Below are positions 15,207-23,602 of a DNA stretch of 64,000 bases, piece by piece. Source of the stretch: Fibrobacterota bacterium. Lineage in GTDB: Bacteria > Fibrobacterota > Chitinivibrionia > Chitinivibrionales > Chitinispirillaceae. The notes under the pieces were generated by a model. It had not been told where the DNA came from and made no database searches. It saw only the letters and a list, made by a program, of their open reading frames with translations. Within the stretch, counting starts at the first letter, position 1. Each line of letters starts with the position of its first letter. The stretch is from NCBI GenBank assembly GCA_023436205.1, contig JAEZKC010000097.1:1-64000 (forward strand), given 5' to 3'. Made by a program: the position numbers and the translations under genes.

Positions 15207-16310
15207 TCAGAAGTCCTGAAAGGTTTTTGACAGGTTCTCAAGGTAGAGGGATACATCCGCAGCTGCTGAATGTAAATTGCTGCCCGCACGGAGAAGATAA
15301 GGATCACGGCAGTATGCACTTTCCACTTCGATAAGGTATGCCTCGGCAAGTTGCAGCGCCTCCTGATAGTCAAACAGTTCGATAACCCGCTTCAGAATGT
15401 AGTCTCGGCAGCCGGGTATTCTTTCCAGCTGCTCGAAAAGCCCATTTTTATAATGATATAAGCCAGCATACGAACCGGAAAATGTCTGGTCCAGATCCCA
15501 GGGAATAAATTCAAACAGTTTCGTTTCAGTATTGAGATACAAGTAATAATTGTTGCTGATACCATCGCCGTGATTTATCAGAATGGAAACGGCGTAGTAA
15601 TCTAAAGCTTTTTCCACATCCAGTATTTGACGCAGTACCGGCAAATTGTCCGCATCTATACCTTCTGTTGCGATATCCACAAGCCTTTCGATATCATCAA
15701 AGCATCTGTCATTGTCAGGCAGCTTTTTTTCAAAAATTTGTTCGGGAACGATCTCTTTTCCAGCATCAAGTTGCGCATTCGTGTGAATTTTGTACAGGCT
15801 GGATACCGGTAACCCGCGATCTAAGAAAAAAGCACTGTCGACTGGTTCGCGTTCAAGGTAAAGGCCGTGGAGTTCATTGTTGATGAAAAGTTCCACCGGG
15901 CGGAGATTCGAGCAGTGGAAACCCGCTTTCTTGAAGAAATGAGACGCAAGCCGGTACCTGATGAAGCTTTCATCTCTGGATTGGGCAGATAGAACGTACT
16001 GGTGCTGATGCCGCCCGGGCTCAAATCCTCTATGCAGATCCAGTCGGTAGGATTTCTTGACATCGCGTAGGGTGATGTTGCCGCTTATCTGCAGCCGCCC
16101 TTCGTACTTGCGCCCGCTTGCCTTTACTTCTGCGCTGATCCAGTCGTTCAGATAAGTAGCCCCGCCTAGCTGGGTGTACCCGTCATTGGGAAGCCTCATA
16201 GAAATGATTTCTACATTTGAAAATGCTTCTTCTGGTGATTTCAGCAGACCGCAGCCCGAGAAAAGTAGAAATAGCATCGGTAATATCTGTTCCGCCGTAT
16301 TTCCGGACAT
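15207..16310 (-). CDS. CotH-like lipoprotein (atypical kinase fold)
   Basis: A 367-residue protein from ATG 16310, chosen because a longer frame would run into the upstream gene, and because AAGGAAAG precedes it. It has a lipoprotein signal (LPMLFLLFSGC). CotH features follow: KKSYRLDLHRG, LYLEREPVDSAFF, NHGDGISNNYYLYL and FIPWDLDQTF, the last two matching the metal/ATP-binding segments of CotH kinases. CotH proteins phosphorylate or modify secreted proteins in spores and other envelopes. Here it would face the periplasm or surface. It is the last gene of the operon with a porin-like and a DUF4956 protein. The substrate is unknown. Confidence 0.8.
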   Translation of the reverse strand: MSGNTAEQILPMLFLLFSGCGLLKSPEEAFSNVEIISMRLPNDGYTQLGGATYLNDWISAEVKASGRKYEGRLQISGNITLRDVKKSYRLDLHRGFEPGRHQHQYVLSAQSRDESFIRYRLASHFFKKAGFHCSNLRPVELFINNELHGLYLEREPVDSAFFLDRGLPVSSLYKIHTNAQLDAGKEIVPEQIFEKKLPDNDRCFDDIERLVDIATEGIDADNLPVLRQILDVEKALDYYAVSILINHGDGISNNYYLYLNTETKLFEFIPWDLDQTFSGSYAGLYHYKNGLFEQLERIPGCRDYILKRVIELFDYQEALQLAEAYLIEVESAYCRDPYLLRAGSNLHSAAADVSLYLENLSKTFQDF

Positions 16311-16327
16311 CAGTCTTTCCTTGCTCC

Positions 16328-17431
16328 CTAAAATAAAGCCTGAAAACTGGATGTTATTCTGTGCTCTCTTAAGTGAATCGCACCATCCCGAGGTTCGTTC
16401 ACTGTGCAGATGGCTGATATCCCCGTTATCCATCTAACACGCTTTGATGGACCGATATAGATATTGAGCGCGGGGTAAAATTCCATGACTCCCTCCTGGA
16501 AAAGATCTACATCGGGAGCTACATGAGCAATGGAAAGCGCAGGTTGTAAATCGCCTATGACGCTGTTTTTGATAGTGAACAGGTGAGAAATCTGGAATCG
16601 TGATCCGAAAAAGTGGATATCAGGTCCATTTGAAAAAAAACTGGAATAGTAGCTGGCCAAAGGGTCCTTGCCTGTGTGTATTTCTATCAGTATCTCGGAA
16701 CCTCTCTTATCCCAAACGGCGGTGACTGTTCCTATGTAACAGTTTTTCCGGTTTTCTTGTAGATGTTCCATATAGAGTAGACCTAAACCGGTTCTCAAAT
16801 GTTTCATTTTCAGCCCAGCAGACGCTTCACTGAAAAAACGAAGGTCCCCATCGCCACCAAATTGTCCCCACGCTTCTGCAGTATTGCCACTTTGCAGCTT
16901 CCATTTTTTCTGGTATTCAACTGCGAAATCCAAGCCCATGAAACCAAAAGTAGAAAAGTAACTGTGGAGAATCGATCGATTGGGGACGAGCCTTTCGCTT
17001 CTGCCGGCTCTTTCTTCAAGGCCGAGCCTCCGTTTCATGTTCCCCAATCGAAGCACCTGTTTTCCGGGAAGGTCGAACTGAAGTAGCCCTTTCTGGAGCT
17101 TGGGACCCGGGCTTGAATACTCTCCTTCAATATCAAATTCCGCTTTGATCTTATTTGTGATTTCTATCTCGAAATCTGCTTCCACTGCCAAATGTCTTTC
17201 GTAATCAGATTCCCAAACGTCATTTTTACCATTAAAAAAAACATACCCACGTTCTCCATAACTAAGACCTATCTCAATCACTCCTTCGATTGTTGTTCTT
17301 TCGAATAAAGAGGCATTCTTTAGGGAATCTTCTTCTGCAAATGTATTCAGATCCATAATACCCAATAAAATCCAAAAAGTGAGTGCAGTGCATTGTTTAT
17401 GGTGTATTGCCTTTATTGCTTCAGATCTCAT
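16328..17431 (-). CDS. porin-like outer-membrane beta-barrel (OprO/P-like)
   Basis: A 367-residue protein with an N-terminal hydrophobic segment (ALTFWILLGIMDLNTFA) as signal and then alternating beta strands, many ending in aromatic residues, up to a terminal F (SSFQALF). The pattern VFFNGKNDVWESDYERHLAVEADFEIEI and LRLGNMKRRLGLEE resembles phosphate-selective porins of the OprO/OprP type. It overlaps the DUF4956 gene by ATGA and is followed at 17 bases by the CotH gene, so translation is coupled. A polyphosphate- or phosphate-related role is suggested by family and context only. Confidence 0.6.
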   Translation of the reverse strand: MRSEAIKAIHHKQCTALTFWILLGIMDLNTFAEEDSLKNASLFERTTIEGVIEIGLSYGERGYVFFNGKNDVWESDYERHLAVEADFEIEITNKIKAEFDIEGEYSSPGPKLQKGLLQFDLPGKQVLRLGNMKRRLGLEERAGRSERLVPNRSILHSYFSTFGFMGLDFAVEYQKKWKLQSGNTAEAWGQFGGDGDLRFFSEASAGLKMKHLRTGLGLLYMEHLQENRKNCYIGTVTAVWDKRGSEILIEIHTGKDPLASYYSSFFSNGPDIHFFGSRFQISHLFTIKNSVIGDLQPALSIAHVAPDVDLFQEGVMEFYPALNIYIGPSKRVRWITGISAICTVNEPRDGAIHLREHRITSSFQALF

Positions 17432-17991
17432 TTTTCCGGAGCCTTTGTTTTGCGTTCGGGGCGTGTATCGGGAGGATTTGGTGAAGTAAGCATGTTTTTT
17501 TCAGGTTTATTTTCGGAGTCTACAGCAGAGGCGATCAGCCGCCTTCGTTTTGCCTTGTATTTATTTATAATCCCACTGCCCGTGACAACGGTAATCCCGA
17601 ATATGAGCAGACCTGCTACTGCGGCAGCATGAAGACCTACACCGCATGCAAGCCCAATACCTATGGCCATGAAAATGTAAGCCATATCAAGCGTACATTC
17701 AACACGAGTGCGGAATCTTACCATTGAAATCGCCCCGATCAGGCCAAAGGCGCGTATCAGGTCGTTTCCTATAACACTAATTACAAAGCCGGTGATTACG
17801 CTCAGCAGAGGTAACGTTAGTAAAAAAGAAACACCCCCTGTCTTGGTTTTATGCGTTATGAAATAGATGAGAGAAATGCCAGTTCCTAGAAGAGCTGCTC
17901 CCGACAGGTGTAAGAGAAGTAGGGTAAAATGTCCTAACCCCCCCGGAAATACAGATGTGGATTGGGCAGATTGGACTATGCTTTCAAGCAT
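17428..17991 (-). CDS. DUF4956 membrane protein
   Basis: A 187-residue protein from ATG 17991, chosen for GGGGGA six bases upstream; a longer frame begins at 18018. It has about four membrane helices (LLLLHLSGAALLGTGISLIY, FLLTLPLLSVITGFVISVI, YIFMAIGIGLACGVGLHAAA and one more) and the hallmark RAFGLIGAISMVRFRT. The C-terminal tail is charged. DUF4956 genes usually sit next to a VTC-type polyphosphate polymerase and a CotH gene. Here the CotH partner is present and a porin-like gene takes the polymerase position. The function is unknown, and it heads the operon. Confidence 0.8.
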   Translation of the reverse strand: MLESIVQSAQSTSVFPGGLGHFTLLLLHLSGAALLGTGISLIYFITHKTKTGGVSFLLTLPLLSVITGFVISVIGNDLIRAFGLIGAISMVRFRTRVECTLDMAYIFMAIGIGLACGVGLHAAAVAGLLIFGITVVTGSGIINKYKAKRRRLIASAVDSENKPEKNMLTSPNPPDTRPERKTKAPEK

Positions 17992-18347
17992 AAGCTGTCC
18001 CCCTATAGTCTGATACAAGAACCTTAAAGATTAAACAGCTGTGAAAGCTGAAAACCTGCCTTCTATGGTTCTATCTGCGTTAGGACGTGCTCCTTTAAGT
18101 ACTTGCGATGACCTGATTTCAAAACCAGTACCCAAGTGACACGCTTAGACAGATCTGTGCTCTTTTCGATCTAACAAATGTGTTTTTATAATAGCAAAGA
18201 TCGAGCAAATCAAAGGCCTTTCAATCAGTTCTCATTCCGGTGCATATTAAGAGACGATCCGGATCATCTTTCAAAGTTCTCTTCCCTTCCTTTTCCGCAG
18301 TTCGTATGTTATACTGATTGATTATAACCACAAAGGAAGCAACAACA
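17992..18347. other. intergenic region between divergent DUF4956 and HAD genes
   Basis: About 356 bases. A TATAAT-like hexamer occurs on the plus strand near 18187 and TATACT near 18310, but neither has a convincing -35. AAAGGAAG is the ribosome site of the HAD gene. No RNA gene or repeat was seen. Confidence 0.35.
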
Positions 18348-18986
18348 ATGAGACAGTTTGATCATATCATCTGGGATTGGAACGGGACCATAGTCAACGA
18401 TAGTGCACTCTGTCTTTCGATCCTAAACATTCAGCTTGCCAAAAGCGGGAAGGCACCTATCAGTATTGAGGATTACAGAAGTAAATTTCTGTTTCCGCTC
18501 AGTGCCTTCTATGAAAAAATGGGCTTGGCATCTTCTCCTGAAACTTTTCAGAAACAGAATCTCGCCTTTTTAATGGAATACAATTTAAGACGTAGAGAGT
18601 GCCCTCTTCATGACGGGGTACTGAAGGTGCTCGATGGCTTTTTGGCCAGTGGTGGCACTCACTCAGTTCTAAGCGCCTATGCTACAAGGCATCTTGTAGA
18701 AATGGTAAACCAGTACGGCATTGCCGACCGTTTTTCAATCATAAAGGGACTAGACGGCACCGATGCTGATTCAAAAATAGACAAGGGTCATGAACTTTTA
18801 AAGGAACTGGGGATTAAGCCCTCTAAAGTTATAATGGTAGGGGACAGCTCACATGATTATGAAGTCGCGAGTGCTCTTGGTGTGCAATGTTTTTTGGTGG
18901 CCAAGGGGCATCAGAGTGTTGATGTGCTTTCTAGCTGTAAAGCAGTACTGCTTGAAAACCATGAAGAGATTTTGGGTTATTTATAG
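18348..18986 (+). CDS. HAD-family phosphatase
   Basis: A 212-residue protein from ATG 18348 (MRQFDHIIWDWNGT), with AAAGGAAG upstream; an earlier ATG at 18318 lacks this. HAD motif I is DWNGTIVND (nucleophile Asp), motif II SAYA and the metal site MVGDSSHDYEVA. The cap is the small helical type, like phosphoglycolate or beta-phosphoglucomutase phosphatases. The substrate cannot be told. It stands alone between non-coding regions. Confidence 0.85.
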   Translation: MRQFDHIIWDWNGTIVNDSALCLSILNIQLAKSGKAPISIEDYRSKFLFPLSAFYEKMGLASSPETFQKQNLAFLMEYNLRRRECPLHDGVLKVLDGFLASGGTHSVLSAYATRHLVEMVNQYGIADRFSIIKGLDGTDADSKIDKGHELLKELGIKPSKVIMVGDSSHDYEVASALGVQCFLVAKGHQSVDVLSSCKAVLLENHEEILGYL

Positions 18987-19359
18987 TTCTCGAAAATAAT
19001 CCTTTAGTTATCTGTATTATGTTAAGAACACAATATCTTGCTGCCGCATAATAAACCTTCTCTTACCTGGGTTTTTTATTTACGTATTTACCGCTTTGTT
19101 GGATGAAGCATATATCGGAATCTCGCTTAGAGGTCTGTCGAAGTAGTACCGCCTAAAACCTTTGACTCAGTAGCTCAATTGTTTGCAGTCACTTCGGAGA
19201 AACAATGCTTGATGTACACAATATTTGAAGCTTGTTTATCCTGGAAAAATCAGGAAATCGTGTAAATGTGTAACTTTACAGCCATTTTTGTACACGTTTT
19301 GTGTACGGAAAATTCAGAAAAAACAAGCGTCGCGGAGGATTGGACAGTATATTGGAACC
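18987..19359. other. intergenic region before the chimeric gene
   Basis: About 370 AT-rich bases. A TTGACT occurs near 19162 without a matching -10. A frame could be read from 19225 but it has no ribosome site or domain before the TIGR02147 start. Nothing else was seen. Confidence 0.35.
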
Positions 19360-20025
19360 ATGAGATCCATATTCGAGTATATTGATTACCGCAGATTTCT
19401 TTCTGATTACTATAATCACAAAAAGGAAACCTCCCGTACCTTTTCCTACCGTTATTTTGCAGAAAAAGCAGGGCTTACCTCCCCGTCTTTTCTCAAGCAC
19501 GCTCTCCCTGGGTACTATCTTGTATATGGGGCTGAGACACGGGAGATCGCTTCCTACGATTCTGCTACCAGGAGGATTATCACTAAGACACCCTTTTCTT
19601 CTGCACCGGGGAAAAATGTCAAGGTTACCTATTTTGCACGCGAAGGCAAAGGGGAGGATCTTCCCGTTACCGCTGTCCCGTCCTGGGGAGAGGGCAGTTC
19701 TGATTACGAAAGCACTGTGCTTGCCCGTTTTGAGTTTGATGGCGGACAGACGAAGGTAGTATCCGAAATGACCAGCGTACAAGCAGCAAAACCCGTTCTT
19801 TTCTCAATCCGTAGAGTTGCCGACAATATCGTGGTTACTTCTAAAGAGCTGAAACCTGGGCTTCAGGCGGTTATATATGACCCGCGTGGAAGAGTAGTCC
19901 GGATGGCAGGATTAAAAGCTGGAGCTGCCCAGCTTTCCATCAGGGATTTGGCGGTAGGGAGTTATGTGGTTGAGGTCGGGTTTGCGAAAAAGAGACTTTC
20001 TCAGAAGGTTATTATTGTAAAGTAG
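19360..20025 (+). pseudogene. chimera: TIGR02147 N-terminus joined to a secreted-protein C-terminal tail
   Basis: Residues 1-47 (MRSIFEYIDYRRFLSDYYNH then KAGLTSPSFLKH) are the N-terminal segment of TIGR02147 proteins, closely like the start of the gene at 22010-22930. After about base 19500 the sequence changes to beta-rich extracellular text ending in KPGLQAVIYDPRGRVVRM and GSYVVEVGFAKKRLSQKVII, a type-IX-like sorting tail. A regulator and a secreted tail make no functional protein together, so an internal deletion or recombination probably fused two genes in frame. It is followed by a good terminator, presumably that of the secreted-protein gene. Confidence 0.65.
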
Positions 20026-20033
20026 ACATTTGT

Positions 20034-20066
20034 GAGGCGCTTCAGGTCTTTGGAACGCCTCTTTTT
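20034..20066 (+). terminator. terminator after the chimeric gene
   Basis: GAGGCG (20034-20039) pairs with CGCCTC (20056-20061), with TTC/GAA inside, followed by TTTTTC. Confidence 0.7.
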
Positions 20067-20069
20067 CAA

Positions 20070-21110
20070 TCATTTCACCTTAATTTTTCTTTTTGATTTC
20101 TGTTCATCATGAACTTTCGTTACATATACACTGCTGGGTAACTTTAAATCACTGCCTCCGTTTTTCATAATACGTCCTTTGAGATCAATTGGACCATCAT
20201 GCAACAATATTATCGAAGGCTTCGCATTGACTTTTGTTAAAGGATATCTGATTCCGGCAATAGAATATGGTTCCGATCCTGTACTATACCTGTAAAAGTA
20301 TGTATTCCTGTTATAGGCTCCGATATAGTAATCAAGAGGGTACAGATAGATTGTGGCACCTTCCTGAGTCTGAATCGTAAAATCCATGTCTGGAATCCTT
20401 GAATTGACAGAAAAGTGCAGGTATAAGCTGTCCGGATTAAACTCTTGAGGAATCGGCTGAATGCTTAGCAGCTCTGTGAATATCTGTTTCGATGACCCTG
20501 TTATTTCTTCAATGGCGGAGTATCGCCCTGTAGGGACAATAGTTATGTCTGGGATAGCAAAGCCAGTATCAGGAATCATTCCTGCCTGGGCATTTTGAGT
20601 GGGCAATTGCGAAAAATCGATACTGAAACTGTCAATAGCTCCAGTAATTATTGTTAAAACACCATATTTTAATTGGGGCTGTAGAAGACTATCCGGAATC
20701 AACTGAGCCATATCTGGATACTCCCTTGCAATTGCCCTGCAGAGCAGTTTTTCAAATTCTCTGTCTGGATCGGGAAAACAGCGGTTATATCCCGGAGAAG
20801 TCATGTCGAGGATTTGAACTGCTCCCATGCCCACGAAAATGGATCCGTTTATAAATATTCCCCGATATCCGGCGATCGATATATCTGGGCAGGATTGCAC
20901 AAACTGGGTTTTTGTGGTTACAACTTCAGAATAATAATTCATTCTCGTTTTAATAGGATTAGACGCTGCAGAATCGGTTATAATCAGCTCCGGATCAGGC
21001 AGTCCTGAAAAAACAGATAAAACTAGTGTTAGTGAATCTGCAAACGTACTCTGGGTGATGGTGATGAGTATTCCTGCCAGCATGAAAAAACGGAAAAAGC
21101 CTTTGCTCAT
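20070..21110 (-). CDS. secreted protein of unknown function
   Basis: A 346-residue protein with a clear signal peptide (FFRFFMLAGILITITQSTFA then DSL). LVLSVFSGLPDPELIITD starts a region with many Pro, Ser and aromatic residues, without a known motif. The C-terminus is lysine-rich (EQKSKRKIKVK). It is the third gene of a minus-strand group after a TIGR02147 regulator and a lipoprotein, with 22 bases to the lipoprotein, so it is probably in one operon. Location is periplasmic or extracellular. Confidence 0.7.
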   Translation of the reverse strand: MSKGFFRFFMLAGILITITQSTFADSLTLVLSVFSGLPDPELIITDSAASNPIKTRMNYYSEVVTTKTQFVQSCPDISIAGYRGIFINGSIFVGMGAVQILDMTSPGYNRCFPDPDREFEKLLCRAIAREYPDMAQLIPDSLLQPQLKYGVLTIITGAIDSFSIDFSQLPTQNAQAGMIPDTGFAIPDITIVPTGRYSAIEEITGSSKQIFTELLSIQPIPQEFNPDSLYLHFSVNSRIPDMDFTIQTQEGATIYLYPLDYYIGAYNRNTYFYRYSTGSEPYSIAGIRYPLTKVNAKPSIILLHDGPIDLKGRIMKNGGSDLKLPSSVYVTKVHDEQKSKRKIKVK

Positions 21111-21132
21111 GGATATCTCCTTTCATGAATCG

Positions 21133-22092
21133 TTATTTTACGATAATATCCACCGGCCCCTCGTTATAACTTCGCTCGAATACCAGGTTCACTGTCCTTA
21201 CAACGTAAGATAGAATGGTTCCGGATGAAAACGAGCGTAGATCATCCGTAAATACTGTGTCAATTGTGGTAAAGCTCCCGTTTTCCTTCCAGCTTGAATC
21301 AAAACGGATCACTTCATAGCCTCGTATTGCTGAGTAGTTTATAGAATTCCATTGTAGTGTGACCTGGCCAGAAATAGTATCGTATACAGCGCTTAATCCA
21401 GTTGGCTTTGGTGGGGTGACCCAGGGAATTCTCTGGAGTTCAACTGTGTCCACTACTGTTTCCTGACCGGCAGTGACCTTAACCGAATCTATCTTGATTG
21501 TAAAAAAGCCGTCGTCTGCATAGAAGCATAAGGTGTATACTCCTTCAGCTAAACCGGAGAATTCGAATTGACCCTCCTGGGCAGTTACAGTATTTCTTGC
21601 TACTTCCTTGATTAGTACATTGATGAAAGCATCCTGCTTGGTAGTGTTTCCACTGGTTCCCAGTACTCCGCCCCGAGTTACCGTCCCGCGGATCGAACCG
21701 GAGCTTCTGAGAAAAACTGTATCCGGAGTGTAGTCTTGTTCTTGGGGCTGGAAATAGAAATCATTACTTATCCCTGTGAGCATCTGTTTAAATTCACGGG
21801 CCTCACAGGCGTAAATACCAGCTTCTGATATATCAAAAGAGAATCGTCCGGATTTATCCGTGGAAGTCGAATCAATGCAAAGGTCGGCAACTGGCTTTGA
21901 TGTGTCACTTAGCAGCATTCCATGTTTTCTGAAGAGACGCACATGCACCTCTGAGACCGGTTTTCCGCTGCTGTCAAGAGCAAATCCCACGTACACCGGG
22001 TTCCCCTGCTCAGTACCGGGTCCCGAACATCCCCAGACCAGAAGGGTGAGGAGAATCGAAAGCTGAAACACTGCTGTGATGATATGATTCAT
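21133..22092 (-). CDS. lipoprotein with carboxypeptidase-regulatory-like and Fn3-like domains
   Basis: A 319-residue protein from ATG 22092, with AAAGGGGC upstream, rather than a longer frame to 22215. Lipobox LTLLVWGC. Then VYVGFALDSSGKPVSEVHVRL and RGTVTRGGVLG are carboxypeptidase-regulatory-like folds, and PTGLSAVYDTISGQVTLQW is a fibronectin-III-like end domain. It is expected at the outer membrane surface. It overlaps the upstream TIGR02147 gene by 83 bases, which is unusually long. The group regulator-lipoprotein-secreted protein suggests that the regulator controls these neighbours. Confidence 0.8.
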   Translation of the reverse strand: MNHIITAVFQLSILLTLLVWGCSGPGTEQGNPVYVGFALDSSGKPVSEVHVRLFRKHGMLLSDTSKPVADLCIDSTSTDKSGRFSFDISEAGIYACEAREFKQMLTGISNDFYFQPQEQDYTPDTVFLRSSGSIRGTVTRGGVLGTSGNTTKQDAFINVLIKEVARNTVTAQEGQFEFSGLAEGVYTLCFYADDGFFTIKIDSVKVTAGQETVVDTVELQRIPWVTPPKPTGLSAVYDTISGQVTLQWNSINYSAIRGYEVIRFDSSWKENGSFTTIDTVFTDDLRSFSSGTILSYVVRTVNLVFERSYNEGPVDIIVK

Positions 22093-22930
22093 TTTTTTGC
22101 CCCTTTCTGCTTTTGAAACATTTGGAAAGGGGAAAGAGGCACACTTCCAGCTGGTATACACGTTCTTCATCGGAATCTTGACTTGCAATAGCCATAGCTC
22201 TCTTTCTGAATTCATTGATCTCTGCCTTGAGTTGCTTGAGTGCTACAGGGGAAATGCTAAGGGTTACCCCACTTATATCCCGTTCTTCACTGGTGTGTTT
22301 ATCAATGGCTTGACTTGCAAGGTCAAGCGCTTCCTTATGAAATTGGGCCAGGGCTACACTTTTGATATCGTCAGCGGAGGAAAGCATAGCGGTGGAGGTC
22401 TTGTATTCACCGCTATCTTCATCACGCCGCAATAATCCAAGATGAATCATAAGGGCAATTGATCTCTTAACATCCCTGAGCGGGACAGTGGGGCTCAGTA
22501 ACTTTGAAGCTTCTGTTTCTGTGCATCCTGACGTTGGCAGGAGGGATCTCAAAGCACTGTGATACCATTTGGAAAAATATTCATACTGATCCTCCCTGAG
22601 AATCTGGTGAGAAGCGGTGATTTTGAAAGCACAGATTTTCTGGAAGTAGTGATCTTTTTCTGAAATCGATTTGGCTTGATTGAATCCAACCAGGTTTTCG
22701 AAAAAGGCGGCTTCACGTTCCGAATGGTGCAGCGCTTTAGACAACATGAATATGCCGCTTTTTGAGAGATTGCGCGACCCGTTCATAACTCTCAGGATGT
22801 AATCTCTTGCTTTGAACCCTGCTTTATCCGACATAACCCGCAAAGAAAAGCTCTGACTGGCTTTTTTCTTATCCCGGTAGTAGTCGGAAAGATACTGTCG
22901 ATAATCGGAATAGGTGTAAATACTTTCCAT
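22010..22930 (-). CDS. TIGR02147-family protein (putative regulator)
   Basis: A 306-residue protein from ATG 22930 with GGAGG directly upstream. MESIYTYSDYRQYLSDYY and the following KAGF and VMNGSRNLSKSGIFMLSKAL are typical of TIGR02147, a family expanded in Fibrobacter and related lineages and thought to be DNA-binding. A winged-helix-like region (LLSPTVPLRDVKRSIALMIH) lies in the middle. The usual end is around VCLFPLSK. Here the frame runs about 30 residues further into the next gene, perhaps because the native stop was lost. By position it may regulate the lipoprotein and secreted protein downstream. Confidence 0.8.
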   Translation of the reverse strand: MESIYTYSDYRQYLSDYYRDKKKASQSFSLRVMSDKAGFKARDYILRVMNGSRNLSKSGIFMLSKALHHSEREAAFFENLVGFNQAKSISEKDHYFQKICAFKITASHQILREDQYEYFSKWYHSALRSLLPTSGCTETEASKLLSPTVPLRDVKRSIALMIHLGLLRRDEDSGEYKTSTAMLSSADDIKSVALAQFHKEALDLASQAIDKHTSEERDISGVTLSISPVALKQLKAEINEFRKRAMAIASQDSDEERVYQLEVCLFPLSKCFKSRKGQKNESYHHSSVSAFDSPHPSGLGMFGTRY

Positions 22931-23167
22931 TGTTCCTCCAGTATACATAATACTGAAAGGGAATGGAGTGCACAAGAGAATGGATGAAAAAACGTTGTCT
23001 TCAGACAACAATATGCTACTTGGAATCCCATTCGGAAGCCTGTAAAACCGGAATTCTGTTTTCGGGTCCGCAATACCTGTTCTGTGCCTATCGAGTTGTT
23101 ATCATCAAGTGAAAGTAGCTTTGTTTTTTGAGTTCAGTAATAGCGCTCCTGATTAGCTGGTTTAAAT

Positions 23168-23392
23168 TTACCTCGTCCATGATTTCTTCAACAATTGATC
23201 TGTCTTTTTCAGTTTTTGCCGTAGATATACTTTACTTTTAGCTCTGCTCGTTGCGGCATCACGCCAGCAGATCTTTCCAGATCTGTCGAACATCTCCACT
23301 TCGATTAAAATGGACGGATATCCACTGACTTCTCTTTTAGTTCCAGAAATGAACATGGATGTGGTACTCTGGGTTTTCATTTCGAATCCCAT
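23168..23392 (-). CDS. short unknown protein, possible C-terminal remnant
   Basis: A 74-residue frame. TSMFISGTKREVSGYPSILI and EVEMFDRSGKICWRDAATSR followed by a basic coiled end. The segment MFDRSGKICWRD resembles FDKEGNLVYSYRG in the secreted protein at 46510, so it may be the C-terminus of a lipoprotein or secreted family whose front is lost. No signal sequence is seen. Its start is uncertain. Confidence 0.35.
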   Translation of the reverse strand: MGFEMKTQSTTSMFISGTKREVSGYPSILIEVEMFDRSGKICWRDAATSRAKSKVYLRQKLKKTDQLLKKSWTR

Positions 23393-23602
23393 TCTGAGTC
23401 GTATATCAAGTATATGTGTGTATGATCACCCTGCAATTCAGTAGCGCGCACATGCTTTTTAAAGGGAATTCCCCATAGTGATCCTGAATCGCTAGAATCA
23501 TTATGACTTTCTATAATTTATTAATGGTTGACATTTATAGTGAAATCATACCATACTAAGTTATATACGCTCAAATTGGTCAGCACCCTGGTATCAATAT
23601 CT

